Positions 1-8,384 of a stretch of DNA of 13,543 nt are shown piece after piece; within the stretch, counting starts at the first letter, position 1; the number at the start of each line of letters is the position of its first letter. The position numbers and the translations under genes were made by a program. The stretch spans positions 1 to 13,543 of the forward strand of contig CAYYNM010000079.1 in NCBI GenBank assembly GCA_964472945.1. Reading direction: 5' to 3'. The notes beneath the pieces were generated by a model, which was given only the letters and a program-made list of their open reading frames with translations, was not told where the DNA came from and made no database searches. The stretch comes from QPIN01 sp964472945. Lineage in GTDB: Bacteria > Pseudomonadota > Gammaproteobacteria > Methylococcales > Methylomonadaceae.

Positions 1-6
1 TATTTT

Positions 7-1404
7 TTATTTGTCTAGTTTTTGTTTTATAAACTCAATTGCTTTTGTCATTCTTGCTAAAGTTTTTTCTCTTCCTAGTAGTGATAATGTTACATCAATT
101 GCTGGTGACACGCCTGCTCCAGAAATTGCAACACGTAAGGGTTGAGCCACTTTACCAAGCTTTAATTCCATTGCTTCAGTAGTGTCAAGTACAATCTGAT
201 GAAGCTTTTCCCCATCCCAGTCAGTTGTTTTGCTGAAAGCATCCCTTAGTGTTTGCAGTACCTTATCAGAACCTTCCTTAAAATTCTTTTTAGCTGCTTT
301 TTCATCGTAAGATTCAAATTCTTGATAAAAATAACGGCTTGCAGTTGCCATTTCAACTAAAGTTTTACTCCGTTCTCTTTGTGCTTTAACAACATCGACC
401 AAATCAGGGCCATTACTAATATCTATGCCTTGCTTATTCATCTGCCATGCTAAATGCTTAGCAACATACTCTGGTTTATCATTCATAATGTACTGATGAT
501 TTAACCACAATAATTTCTCAGGATTAAAAGTTGAGGCAGACACATTACACCCCTCTAGATCAAATAATTTTATCATTTCATCTACAGAGAATATTTCTTG
601 ATCACCATGAGACCAGCCTAAACGTACCAGGTAGTTTAATAAAGCATCAGGTAAAAAACCATCATCTCGGTACTGCATAACACTTACTGCACCATGTCTT
701 TTTGATAACCTAGCCCCATCAGCCCCTAAAATCATCGGTACATGAGCATATTTTGGTAATTCAGCCCCTAAAGCTTTAAGAATGTTTATCTGTCTGGGTG
801 TATTATTAATATGGTCATCACCTCGAATAACATGACTAATACCCATATCAAGATCATCCACCACAACGGTTAAGTTATAGGTTGGTGTTCCATCAGATCG
901 AGCAATAATTAAATCATCCAACTCTTTGTTGGCAACGACAATATCACCCTTAACCAAATCATTAATAGTAACTTCGCCGTCAATCGGGTTTTTAAAACGA
1001 ATCACACCTTCTGTATGCTTGGCATGTTTACATTTACCATTGTACCGAGGTTTTTCTTTATTGGCTTTTTGTTGCTCTCTTAATTGATCTAGCTCTTCAC
1101 GAGTACAAGTACAATAATACGCATCACCTTGGTCGAGTAGCTGTTGAATAACTTCTTTGTAGCGGTCAAAACGTTGTGTTTGATAAAAAGGGCCTTCATC
1201 ATGTGTTAACCCTAACCAGTTCATTCCATCAAATATAGCATCTACGGATGCTTGCGTTGAGCGTTCTAAATCTGTATCTTCAATTCTTAAGATAAATTTC
1301 CCCCCTTTTTTCTTAGCATATAGCCATGAAAAAAGTGCAGTTCTAGCACCACCAACATGTAGATAACCCGTAGGGCTTGGAGCAAAGCGTGTTTTAATTG
1401 TCAT
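7..1404 (-). CDS. gltX: Glutamyl-tRNA synthetase (GluRS)
   Basis: Class I aminoacyl-tRNA synthetase that charges tRNA-Glu with glutamate using ATP in the cytoplasm. The 465-residue product has the usual bacterial length. The HIGH-type signature is H-V-G-G at residues 16-19, after the A-P-S-P-T-G stretch. The KMSKS-type loop is L-S-K-R-H at residues 233-237. A zinc-site pattern like that of E. coli GluRS is visible, with Cys98, Cys100, Cys125 and His127. The C-terminal part fits the helical anticodon-binding region. The ATG start immediately precedes the conserved N-terminus; upstream there is only AT-rich sequence without a convincing Shine-Dalgarno site. It lies 141 bp downstream of serS on the same strand, separated by a REP-like repeat. 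The stop codon is 6 bp from the window edge, so any terminator is out of view. Identification is secure. Confidence 0.97.
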   Translation of the reverse strand: MTIKTRFAPSPTGYLHVGGARTALFSWLYAKKKGGKFILRIEDTDLERSTQASVDAIFDGMNWLGLTHDEGPFYQTQRFDRYKEVIQQLLDQGDAYYCTCTREELDQLREQQKANKEKPRYNGKCKHAKHTEGVIRFKNPIDGEVTINDLVKGDIVVANKELDDLIIARSDGTPTYNLTVVVDDLDMGISHVIRGDDHINNTPRQINILKALGAELPKYAHVPMILGADGARLSKRHGAVSVMQYRDDGFLPDALLNYLVRLGWSHGDQEIFSVDEMIKLFDLEGCNVSASTFNPEKLLWLNHQYIMNDKPEYVAKHLAWQMNKQGIDISNGPDLVDVVKAQRERSKTLVEMATASRYFYQEFESYDEKAAKKNFKEGSDKVLQTLRDAFSKTTDWDGEKLHQIVLDTTEAMELKLGKVAQPLRVAISGAGVSPAIDVTLSLLGREKTLARMTKAIEFIKQKLDK

Positions 1405-1486
1405 TTATTAAAGAGTGATAGTTTATATAATTGTAGCAATCAAAGTTTGGAAACAAAGCAATTTTGTAGTGAAAGAAGTTTTAAGA

Positions 1487-1523
1487 TCTCCTCACCCAAC
1501 CTTCCCCAGCAAGGGAGGGCTTT
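1487..1523. repeat. REP-like palindromic unit, third copy of the CACCCAACC family
   Basis: This GC-rich unit in the AT-rich serS-gltX gap reads CTCACCCAACC, then a short hairpin CCTTCCC(CAGCAA)GGGAGGG. It closely matches the unit at 3932-3968 (CCCACCCAACCC followed by CCCCAGCAAGGGAGGG) and is an inverted relative of the one at 3845-3878. It lies 23 bp after the serS stop, so it could fold at the 3' end of the serS transcript, but no U-tract follows. A dispersed REP/BIME-type repeat is the best reading. Confidence 0.7.
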
Positions 1524-1545
1524 ACAGCAGATGATTTACCTTAAA

Positions 1546-2817
1546 TTAGTCAATACAATCAATGCCGCCCATATAAGGTTTTAAAGCTTCAGGAATATGG
1601 ATTCTACCCTGCTCATCTTGATAATTTTCCATAACAGCAATTAAAGTCCGTCCTGCTGCAAGCCCAGACCCATTGATAGTGTGAACTAATTCTGGTTTTC
1701 CTGTTTCAGGATTACGCCAGCGCGCTTGCATACGACGTGCTTGAAAGTCTTTAAAGTTGCTACAAGATGAAATTTCTCTATATTTCCCTTGTCCCGGCAA
1801 CCATACTTCTAGGTCATAAGTTTTAGAGGATGAAAAACCCGTATCACCGGCACACAGTAAAACTTTTCTGTAAGGGAGGTTTAATTTTTTAAGAATATTT
1901 TCAGCATGATTAGTTAACTCTTCATGCGCTTGAGCTGATTGTTCGGCTGTTACAATTTGAACCAACTCTACCTTTTCAAATTGGTGCTGACGAATCATGC
2001 CTCTTACATCTCGGCCATAGGCACCTGCTTCACTACGGAAACAAGGCGTATGACAAACAAATTTTAATGGCATTTCTTTAGCAGCAACGACCACATCTCT
2101 AACTATATTTGTCACGGGGACTTCTGCTGTAGGAATTAAATACAAAGCAGGGTCATCACTCGCCTTAAAAAGGTCAGCTTCAAATTTAGGTAATTGTCCT
2201 GTTCCATATAAGCTATCTGCATTGACTAGAAAAGGAACATAGGTTTCATCGTAGCCGTGTTCTGCAGTATGCGTGTCTAACATTAATTGAATAATTGCCC
2301 TTTGTAATCGAGCAAGTGGACCTTTTAGCACAGCAAAGCGTGCGCTGGTGATTTTTGCGGCCAATTCAAAATCCAAGCCCTTGCTTTCCCCTAAATCCAC
2401 ATGATCTTTAGCTTGAAATGAAAATTCAGGTATCTCACCCCATGTTAAAATTTCAACATTATCTTCTTCATCTTTTCCTGCAGGAACAACCTCATCAAGA
2501 ATATTTGGAATTGCTTCCATTAAACTTGTCATTTCACTTTGAATAACTGACAATTCAGATTCAGCTTGTTTTAATTGTTCGCCTAAATTCTGTACTTGAT
2601 CAAGTAAGGGTTGAATATCCTCGCCTTTTGCCTTTGCTTGCCCGATACTTTTTGCACTTTTATTCTTCTCACTTTGTAATTCTTGAGTTTTAATCTGAAC
2701 TACTTTACGCCTGCTCTCTAAATCTTCATAAGCAACAGTATCAAAAGCATAACTACGCCTATCTAACTGCTTTTTTACTTCATCAAGTTCGGATCTGAAT
2801 AAACGAGGGTCTAACAT
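1546..2817 (-). CDS. serS: Seryl-tRNA synthetase (SerRS)
   Basis: Class II synthetase that charges tRNA-Ser and also supplies Ser-tRNA-Sec where selenocysteine is used; cytoplasmic homodimer. At 423 residues it has normal length. Residues about 30-100 are rich in Lys, Gln and Glu and fit the N-terminal antiparallel coiled-coil arm that holds the tRNA variable arm. The catalytic core shows T-A-E-V-P at 230-234, motif 2 beginning F-R-S-E-A-G at 260-265, and motif 3 G-S-G-L-A-A-G-R at 383-390. The ATG start gives the canonical M-L-D-P-R N-terminus. The ribosome site is weak, with an AGG about 12 nt upstream. It sits between dsbC (148-bp gap) and gltX. I saw no strong promoter in the upstream gap, so co-transcription with dsbC is possible but unproven. 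Confidence 0.97.
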   Translation of the reverse strand: MLDPRLFRSELDEVKKQLDRRSYAFDTVAYEDLESRRKVVQIKTQELQSEKNKSAKSIGQAKAKGEDIQPLLDQVQNLGEQLKQAESELSVIQSEMTSLMEAIPNILDEVVPAGKDEEDNVEILTWGEIPEFSFQAKDHVDLGESKGLDFELAAKITSARFAVLKGPLARLQRAIIQLMLDTHTAEHGYDETYVPFLVNADSLYGTGQLPKFEADLFKASDDPALYLIPTAEVPVTNIVRDVVVAAKEMPLKFVCHTPCFRSEAGAYGRDVRGMIRQHQFEKVELVQIVTAEQSAQAHEELTNHAENILKKLNLPYRKVLLCAGDTGFSSSKTYDLEVWLPGQGKYREISSCSNFKDFQARRMQARWRNPETGKPELVHTINGSGLAAGRTLIAVMENYQDEQGRIHIPEALKPYMGGIDCID

Positions 2818-2965
2818 AACTATAAGTTACCTAAAAGTGGAAATTTAAAAATGATAATGTATAAGCAGACAACTTAAATATCAGTATGCCTGGTAGTTAA
2901 TGAAATTACAGTGACTCACCCCTTTAAACTTTATATGGGGCATAGATGTTCTAACATTAAAAAGG

Positions 2966-3682
2966 TTATTCGCTTGCTAAAACTTTAGCAAGTCGATCAG
3001 CAGGTACATAACCTGGAAGAATTGTGCCGCTTTCTGTCACAATCATAGGTGTTCCTTGAACACCAAATTTAGTTGCTAAAGCCATATGTTTATCTATAGG
3101 GTTGTCACAAGTTCTATTTTTTATACTCTCACCCTTTTTTGCATCTGTTAAAGCTTGCTTTCGATCATCTGAACACCATACAGATATAGCTTTTTTATAT
3201 GAAGATGATCCTTTACCCGCTCTTGGGTAAAACATGTACTGAATCGTTATACCTTCCGCCATATACTTATCTATTTCACTGTGTAATTTACGGCAATAGC
3301 CACAGTCAAGGTCAGTAAAAACGGAAACTTTATATTTAGCTTTTTCAGGTTTAAAGACAATCATATTTTCTTCACCCATTTCTTTAATTGCCTGACTTCT
3401 ACCACCAGCCATTTTCCCCTCAGTAAGATCTTTTTTGGCTTCAAGATCTATTAGGTGGCCTTGTAATAGGTACTTTCCATTATCAGAAACATAAAGAATA
3501 TTTGGACCGGCTATAACTTCATATAAACCTTTTGCATCAGAAGGTTTAATTGAATCGATTTTTTGGGATGGCATGATTTCTTTTATTGATTGCCTAACCT
3601 CTGCTTCGCCTGCATAAACAGAGGCTGCCAACAATAAAGTAGAGCCTAAACAAGTTGAAATAATGGTTTTGAAGTGATTCAT
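2966..3682 (-). CDS. dsbC: Periplasmic disulfide isomerase DsbC/DsbG family
   Basis: Thiol:disulfide interchange protein that reshuffles wrong disulfides in the periplasm and is kept reduced by DsbD. I place the start at the ATG at 3682, not at the upstream in-frame codon at 3766. From there the protein begins with a typical signal peptide: Lys5, a hydrophobic core at 6-22, and a V-Y-A cleavage site after residue 24. The longer version would bury this under 28 extra residues. The mature protein has an N-terminal dimerisation domain and a thioredoxin-fold domain with active site C-G-Y-C at 127-130, the same tetrad as E. coli DsbC. A second Cys pair at 170/192 resembles the structural disulfide of DsbC, and the cis-Pro loop is T-P at 211-212. 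The length of 238 matches the family. Upstream lies a 512-bp repeat-filled gap to rseP. Confidence 0.93.
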   Translation of the reverse strand: MNHFKTIISTCLGSTLLLAASVYAGEAEVRQSIKEIMPSQKIDSIKPSDAKGLYEVIAGPNILYVSDNGKYLLQGHLIDLEAKKDLTEGKMAGGRSQAIKEMGEENMIVFKPEKAKYKVSVFTDLDCGYCRKLHSEIDKYMAEGITIQYMFYPRAGKGSSSYKKAISVWCSDDRKQALTDAKKGESIKNRTCDNPIDKHMALATKFGVQGTPMIVTESGTILPGYVPADRLAKVLASE

Positions 3683-3844
3683 AATCTGTCTACAGTAAAT
3701 TGAATGTCCTTGGTGGACTATTAAAATTAATTTTTGTTCCACTTTATTCAATAATAACAACAGCATTTACGCTGCTATCTAAGCGAATTATATAAACCTA
3801 CCTGATTACGTATAAGCCTCAGCCAATATTAAGCTGTTGTTTTG

Positions 3845-3878
3845 AACCCTCTCCAGCGGGAGAGGGTTGGGTGAGGGG
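3845..3878. repeat. REP-like unit with perfect 10-bp stem
   Basis: AACCCTCTCC (3845-3854) and GGAGAGGGTT (3859-3868) form a perfect 10-bp stem with a 4-nt loop, followed by GGGTGAGGGG. The unit is GC-rich in an AT-rich gap and is the inverted partner of the unit at 3932-3968, giving a head-to-head pair like a BIME. Confidence 0.7.
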
Positions 3879-3931
3879 AAACTAAATGATGCTTTTACTT
3901 TTTAGAGTAATAAAAGAAATTAATTTAAGTT

Positions 3932-3968
3932 CTCCCCACCCAACCCTCCTCCCCAGCAAGGGAGGGCT
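3932..3968. repeat. REP-like unit, inverted partner
   Basis: It reads CTCCCCACCCAACCC followed by CTCCCCAGCAAGGGAGGG. Its reverse complement matches the GGGTTGGGTG segment of the unit at 3845-3878, and it is nearly the same as the unit at 1487-1523 downstream of serS. Three related copies in one window indicate a dispersed family. Confidence 0.7.
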
Positions 3969-4016
3969 ATGAGCAACAGTAATTCACTCTCATATTTAGC
4001 GGAAACTTATGAGTAA

Positions 4017-4115
4017 TCAGGTAAACCTATGCTATGTAGCCTTGATGAAACAAAGTGGAATCAAGGTTTACCTGAAGTTTTCCCTTGATTTCGTTTCACT
4101 ACCACAAGGCTACAT
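4017..4115. repeat. Paired ATGTAGCCTTG palindromic repeats
   Basis: Two inverted copies occupy 4034-4066 and 4082-4115. Both read ATGTAGCCTTG at the outer end and ATCAAGG at the inner end when taken in the same orientation. Each copy alone can fold, for example CCTTGAT with ATCAAGG in the left copy. In addition TCAGGTAAACC (4017-4027) and GGTTTACCTGA (4065-4075) are a perfect 11-bp inverted pair embracing the left copy. That motif is also the terminal sequence of the neighbouring inverted repeat, so the two structures interlock. I read this as a REP-type repeat cluster; it contains no gene. Confidence 0.65.
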
Positions 4116-4194
4116 GTTTTTTATATTCTTTAACTTGTGAAAAAAATGTTAGATATTTTCGCCCTCATTCTTAACAATCGGGCTGGTTTTATTA

Positions 4195-5553
4195 TTAAAA
4201 TAACCGAGTAATATCTAAGAAAACTGCAAAAACCATTAAACACATCAACATAAACATACCCGCTTGCTGAAAGTACATTTGTATTGACTCTGAAACCGGA
4301 CTGCCTTTAATAGCTTCAATAGCAAAAAACATCAAATGACCACCATCTAAAACGGGAATGGGTAATAAATTTAAAACACCCAGACTGATGCTAACTAGTG
4401 CTATAAATTTTAAGAACGGAACAATCCCAAGTTCTGCACTTTGTCCTGCATACTTTGCAATGCTTATAGGCCCACTTAAATTTTTGACAGAAGCTTTACC
4501 TATAATCATTTTACCCATCATTTCTACAGTGGTGGTTGAATAAAACCAGGTTTTATCTAATGCAGCTAAGAATGCATCAAAAGGTGGTAATGAATAAGTC
4601 ACTCGTAACGAGTTTATCAACTCTTTTGGTACATCAACACCCGCACCTATTCGGCCAAAGCTGGTAGTTTCTGTTTCAATTTTTTCTGGAATAATAGTCA
4701 TGGAAAGCCTAACACCTTGACGTTCTATGATTAATTGAATTGATTTTTCTGGACGACTTTTAATAAACTTAACCCATTGCACCCAGTCATTCATAGCTTC
4801 TTTATCAGCAGAAATAATCAAATCGCCGGTTTGCAACCCTGCTGCTTGAGCTGGGGAATTTTCAATTACTTTACCGATAATTGGTTTTAAGGTAGGAGTC
4901 CAGGGAGTTAATCCTAATTTTTTGTATAATTTTTCAGGTGATTCAGCGTCATTTTCAGCTAAGTGGAGCTTATAAACCTGTTCTATATCATCTCCATTTT
5001 TAACGAGAATATTAATGTTTCTTTCGCCTTGCATAGCAGATGAAAATAATAATTCCATTGCTTCTGACCATGTAGGAGCACTATCGCCATTAACTTTCAG
5101 TATTTCATCACCTTCAGAAAACCCCGATTCACTGGCTAATGTACCTGTCTGAACCTCTCCCACTATTGGCCTCATTCCTGTCTGACCAATAATAAAAACA
5201 GCCCAAAATAAAACAATAGCTAATAATAAATTAAAAATGGGACCTGCTGCGACAATAGAGGAACGAGCAAGTAACGATTGTTTATTAAAGGAAAAAGGCA
5301 GATCTTCTTTGCTTACCTCCCCTTCCCTTTCATCGACCATTTTTACATAGCCACCGAGCGGAATGGCCGATAATACATACTCAGTTGAATCAGCTGTTTT
5401 TTGATATGACCAAATCACTTTACCAAAACCAATAGAAAACCTCAGGACTTTGACACCTACTTTTCTAGCAACCCAAAAATGACCAAATTCATGAATTGAA
5501 ACTAATAGTCCAATAGCAACAATAAAATGAAAAACAGTATATAAAAACTCCAT
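4195..5553 (-). CDS. rseP: Site-2 zinc metalloprotease RseP
   Basis: Inner-membrane intramembrane protease which, in E. coli, cuts the anti-sigma factor RseA after DegS and so releases sigmaE; it also clears signal-peptide remnants. The zinc motif H-E-F-G-H is at residues 21-25 inside the first membrane segment, and the third ligand region N-L-L-P-I-P-V-L-D-G places Asp at 403, close to the E. coli positions. A second membrane segment lies near 98-123, two PDZ-like regions follow at about 128-215 and 220-290, and two membrane segments close the protein (about 378-412 and 428-450). The length of 452 is standard. The start is 2 bp after the dxr stop, with an AAGGA about 12 nt upstream, so it is coupled to dxr. 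In most gammaproteobacteria bamA follows rseP; here a repeat-rich gap and dsbC follow instead. Confidence 0.96.
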   Translation of the reverse strand: MEFLYTVFHFIVAIGLLVSIHEFGHFWVARKVGVKVLRFSIGFGKVIWSYQKTADSTEYVLSAIPLGGYVKMVDEREGEVSKEDLPFSFNKQSLLARSSIVAAGPIFNLLLAIVLFWAVFIIGQTGMRPIVGEVQTGTLASESGFSEGDEILKVNGDSAPTWSEAMELLFSSAMQGERNINILVKNGDDIEQVYKLHLAENDAESPEKLYKKLGLTPWTPTLKPIIGKVIENSPAQAAGLQTGDLIISADKEAMNDWVQWVKFIKSRPEKSIQLIIERQGVRLSMTIIPEKIETETTSFGRIGAGVDVPKELINSLRVTYSLPPFDAFLAALDKTWFYSTTTVEMMGKMIIGKASVKNLSGPISIAKYAGQSAELGIVPFLKFIALVSISLGVLNLLPIPVLDGGHLMFFAIEAIKGSPVSESIQMYFQQAGMFMLMCLMVFAVFLDITRLF

Positions 5554-5555
5554 TA

Positions 5556-6737
5556 TCAGGTTATATCCTTAATAATTTTATAGGACTGCTCTCTAGCATC
5601 TTTATCGGCTTGTAAAATAATGTCTAAACTGCCCGCATCTTCTGCTGTAAAATATGACATACATTTTTCAATAATAATGGGTATATCAGTAAACCTGATA
5701 CGTTCATTTAAAAATTCATCGACAGCTATTTCATTGGCTGCATTTAATATGGTTGGCATAATGCCACCAGCTTTAATAGCTTCATACGCGAGTCTTAAAC
5801 AAGGAAACCTTTCAAGACTAGGTTCAGCGAAGTCCATTTGCTTAACGTCAAATATATTCAAAGGTTCAACACCCGATTCAAAACGATCAGGCCAAGCCAT
5901 AGCATGTGCAATAGGAACTCGCATATCAGGGTTACCCATTTGAGCCAAGACTGAACCATCGACATAATCAACCATTGAGTGAATAATGCTTTGCTTATGA
6001 ATAACAACCTGAATATCATCAGGCGACATATTGAATAATAAACAAGCTTCAATTAATTCCAGGCCTTTATTCATCATAGTTGCAGAATCTACTGAAATTT
6101 TACGCCCCATATCCCATTTAGGATGTGCAACGGCTTGAGCAACAGTAACATCATGTAACTCTTCAACAGGCGTCTCTCTAAATGGACCACCTGAAGCTGT
6201 TAGTAAGATTCTACGGGCTTGATTTACTGAATCACCTGCAACATAACCCGCAGGCATACATTGAAAGATAGCGTTATGTTCACTATCAATTGGCAATAAT
6301 TTAGCACCTGAATCACGTACGGCCTGCATAAAAATATCACCCGACATCACGAGTGATTCTTTATTTGCCAATAAAACAGTTTTACCGGCTTTTGCCGCCG
6401 CTAAACTCGACAATAACCCTGCTGCGCCAACAATTGCAGCCATAACAGAATCTACATTATCTAATGTAGAGACAACTTCTAATGATTGAGCACCAGACAA
6501 TACTTTAATACTCGAAACGGCTGAATTTTTAATTTTTTGTTTAAATAATTCGGCCTTCTCAGCATTAACAACCACAACATATTCAGGGGAATGTACTAAG
6601 CATTGCTCAAATAAAACATCAATATTTGTATTTGCAGTTAATGCAATAACATCATATAAATCAATATGCCTAGCAACAACATCTAAGGTACTAACACCAA
6701 TTGATCCTGTTGCTCCCAAAATACAAATTCCCTTCAT
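5556..6737 (-). CDS. dxr: 1-deoxy-D-xylulose 5-phosphate reductoisomerase
   Basis: This enzyme catalyses the committed step of the methylerythritol-phosphate route, turning DXP into MEP with NADPH and a divalent metal; the product feeds isopentenyl diphosphate used by the UppS encoded upstream. The NADPH-binding motif G-A-T-G-S-I-G is at residues 8-14. The conserved K-E-S-L-V stretch is near 126. Metal ligands fit Asp151 and Glu153 in D-S-E-H-N, plus Glu230 at the end of N-K-G-L-E-L-I-E. A-S-G-G-P-F at 181-186 and H-P-K-W-D-M-G at 205-211 are typical active-site loops. Length is 393 residues. Its ATG overlaps the cdsA stop by 4 nt (ATGA), so translation is coupled. Confidence 0.97.
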   Translation of the reverse strand: MKGICILGATGSIGVSTLDVVARHIDLYDVIALTANTNIDVLFEQCLVHSPEYVVVVNAEKAELFKQKIKNSAVSSIKVLSGAQSLEVVSTLDNVDSVMAAIVGAAGLLSSLAAAKAGKTVLLANKESLVMSGDIFMQAVRDSGAKLLPIDSEHNAIFQCMPAGYVAGDSVNQARRILLTASGGPFRETPVEELHDVTVAQAVAHPKWDMGRKISVDSATMMNKGLELIEACLLFNMSPDDIQVVIHKQSIIHSMVDYVDGSVLAQMGNPDMRVPIAHAMAWPDRFESGVEPLNIFDVKQMDFAEPSLERFPCLRLAYEAIKAGGIMPTILNAANEIAVDEFLNERIRFTDIPIIIEKCMSYFTAEDAGSLDIILQADKDAREQSYKIIKDIT

Positions 6738-7609
6738 GCAAATACTCCTTGTCCGACTAAAATGATACCCGCATAATAAAAAGGTGCTGCTGCAATAACA
6801 CTATCTATACGATCCAGAATTCCACCGTGCCCAGGTAACAAGTTGCCACTATCTTTTACACCATTCTGACGTTTAACCAGGCTGAAAAATAAATCACCAT
6901 ATATTGAAACTAATACTGTAAGCACTGATAACAGTATAAAGTCACTGGCTATCATAAAAGGGTACCCATAATACAAACCTAAAATAGTCGCACAAATAAA
7001 TCCTGAAATTAAAGCACCATACATACCTTGCACTGTTTTTCCTGGGCTTATTAAAGGTGCTAATTTTTCCTTGCCAAATTTTTTACCTGAGAAGTAAGCA
7101 GAAATATCAGCCACCCAAATAAGGACTAAGAAATACATAACTGCTGCTGGCCCATAAAAAGCTCTTAATCGGGTTAAAAACATCCATGCTGAAAATAATA
7201 TAAACCAACCAATAAAGAGCTTATATTTATTTTCTATATCAAGGGCTAATAACTCTTCAGGCGTTTTTCTGATAAGAAACATCATTGTCACCCAAAATAT
7301 TACAGGTCCAATAACTAACCATTCCAATAAACCTGAATATGACTTAACATTGGGTCTTTCTAGTAATTCAGATAATACATCTAAAATATGAGGCCATAAA
7401 ACAATAAACAACATGGAGAAAACAAGAGCACTTATAAATAGTACCTTAGCTAGCATGCTCTCAATTGAGGACAAGTTAGTCCATTCCCATGCTCCGATCA
7501 CTACAATGACACCAATAAAAAGGTAAAAATACATGGTAGAAAGTGTAAAAATAGCTGTGATAGCAACAGCCGCTAAAACTAGGGCTGTCAAAATTCGTTG
7601 TAATAACAT
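6734..7609 (-). CDS. cdsA: Phosphatidate cytidylyltransferase (CDP-diglyceride synthase)
   Basis: Integral inner-membrane enzyme that makes CDP-diacylglycerol from CTP and phosphatidic acid, the precursor of all bacterial phospholipids. The family signature spans residues 243-270: S-L-V-K-R, then K-D-S-G, L-P-G-H-G-G and L-D-R-I-D-S, with its acidic and basic residues intact. Several long hydrophobic stretches (about 5-40, 53-75, 95-113, 130-147, 155-172, 196-235 and 270-290) fit a multi-pass protein. Length 291 is normal. It starts 8 bp after uppS and overlaps dxr by 4 bp; no strong Shine-Dalgarno site is visible, which suggests coupling to uppS. Confidence 0.96.
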   Translation of the reverse strand: MLLQRILTALVLAAVAITAIFTLSTMYFYLFIGVIVVIGAWEWTNLSSIESMLAKVLFISALVFSMLFIVLWPHILDVLSELLERPNVKSYSGLLEWLVIGPVIFWVTMMFLIRKTPEELLALDIENKYKLFIGWFILFSAWMFLTRLRAFYGPAAVMYFLVLIWVADISAYFSGKKFGKEKLAPLISPGKTVQGMYGALISGFICATILGLYYGYPFMIASDFILLSVLTVLVSIYGDLFFSLVKRQNGVKDSGNLLPGHGGILDRIDSVIAAAPFYYAGIILVGQGVFA

Positions 7610-7617
7610 CGTTGTAA

Positions 7618-8376
7618 TTATTGTTGATTAAAATTAGAAGAGTCGACAATTTGTTCACCTGTATGTCCAAACCGTCTTTGCCTATTTTTAAAGCTGTTAA
7701 TAGCATCAGCTAATAACGTCTGATTAAAATCTGGCCATAAAGTTTCTGTAAAATAGAATTCTGTATAAGCTAATTGCCATAGCAAAAAATTACTTATTCG
7801 CTCTTCACCACCTGATCGAATAAATAAGTCAGGTTCAGGAAGGTTTGCAGTAGAAAGGTGCTCACTTATAACTGATTCATCTATATTCTCAGCCTGTAAT
7901 TCACCAATCTTTATTTTTTCTGCAATTTTTTTAAATGCCTGGGTAATATCCCAGCGACCACCATAGTTTGCAGCAATAACAAGGTTAAGCCCTGTATTGA
8001 GGCTTGTTTGCTTTTCAGCTGAAGCAATTTTTGCTTGTAAAATATCAGAAAAAGCACTTTTATCACCAATAATATGTAGTTTTATATTATTTTTATCAAG
8101 CTTATTAACCTGTGATTGGAGCGTTCCCATAAACAACTCCATCAACATATTGACTTCTTTTTTGGGTCTGCGCCAATTTTCACTACTAAAAGCAAATAAA
8201 GATAAAACCTCTATCTTTTCTTGTACGCAAAATTCAACCACTTTCCTGACTGTTTTAACACCCGCTCGATGACCAATAATCCGTGGCATCATTTTCTTTT
8301 TTGCCCAGCGCCCATTACCATCCATGATAATGGCTATATGCCGTGGATTACCATTACCTGTCATTAACTTGTCCAT
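7618..8376 (-). CDS. uppS: Undecaprenyl diphosphate synthase
   Basis: Cis-prenyltransferase that extends farnesyl diphosphate with eight isopentenyl units to give the C55 carrier for peptidoglycan and O-antigen synthesis. The N-terminal catalytic motif M-D-G-N-G-R-W-A is at residues 18-25 with the essential Asp at 19. F-S-S-E-N-W-R-R-P is at 63-71, and the C-terminal R-S-G-G-E-E-R-I-S-N-F at 187-197 is the diphosphate-binding region. Length 252 is typical. The start at 8376 is 8 bp after the frr stop without a clear ribosome site; an in-frame Met5 is an alternative. Translation probably depends on coupling to frr. Confidence 0.96.
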   Translation of the reverse strand: MDKLMTGNGNPRHIAIIMDGNGRWAKKKMMPRIIGHRAGVKTVRKVVEFCVQEKIEVLSLFAFSSENWRRPKKEVNMLMELFMGTLQSQVNKLDKNNIKLHIIGDKSAFSDILQAKIASAEKQTSLNTGLNLVIAANYGGRWDITQAFKKIAEKIKIGELQAENIDESVISEHLSTANLPEPDLFIRSGGEERISNFLLWQLAYTEFYFTETLWPDFNQTLLADAINSFKNRQRRFGHTGEQIVDSSNFNQQ

Positions 8377-8384
8377 TATTAGTA

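Larger units (their letters stand above)
3794..4028. repeat. Imperfect long inverted repeat, possible MITE-like element
   Basis: The ends are inverted copies of a CCTGATTAC motif. The left end at 3794-3816 contains CCTGATTAC...ATAAG; the right end at 4006-4028 reads the same on the other strand. CTGTTG (near 3834) and CAACAG (near 3974) form an inner matching pair, and further inside lie the two opposed REP-like units annotated separately. The whole can fold as a nested cruciform or hairpin. There is no ORF and no transposase. It fills part of the 512-bp dsbC-rseP gap. Calling it a MITE is inference; no target-site duplication was identified. Confidence 0.5.

Noticed and set aside
2920..2945. 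CCCC/GGGG hairpin downstream of dsbC as a terminator
   Set aside because: Only four strong pairs around a mismatched AT-rich interior and no U-tract.
3683..3766. 28-residue N-terminal extension of dsbC
   Set aside because: It would precede and mask a clear signal peptide that starts at the internal Met (3682) and has the expected length and cleavage site.
3794..4115. CRISPR array
   Set aside because: The repeats are inverted pairs of differing sequence and spacing, not regularly spaced direct repeats, and no cas gene is present.
4153..4186. GCCC/GGGC inverted repeat after rseP as a terminator
   Set aside because: The stem is short and interrupted, and the T run is not directly after it; too weak to annotate.
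5620..5943. Plus-strand open frame of 107 codons inside dxr, and similar plus-strand frames within rseP, uppS, rpsB and the cNMP-binding gene
   Set aside because: They are antisense shadows of well-identified genes, with low-complexity composition and no recognisable domain.
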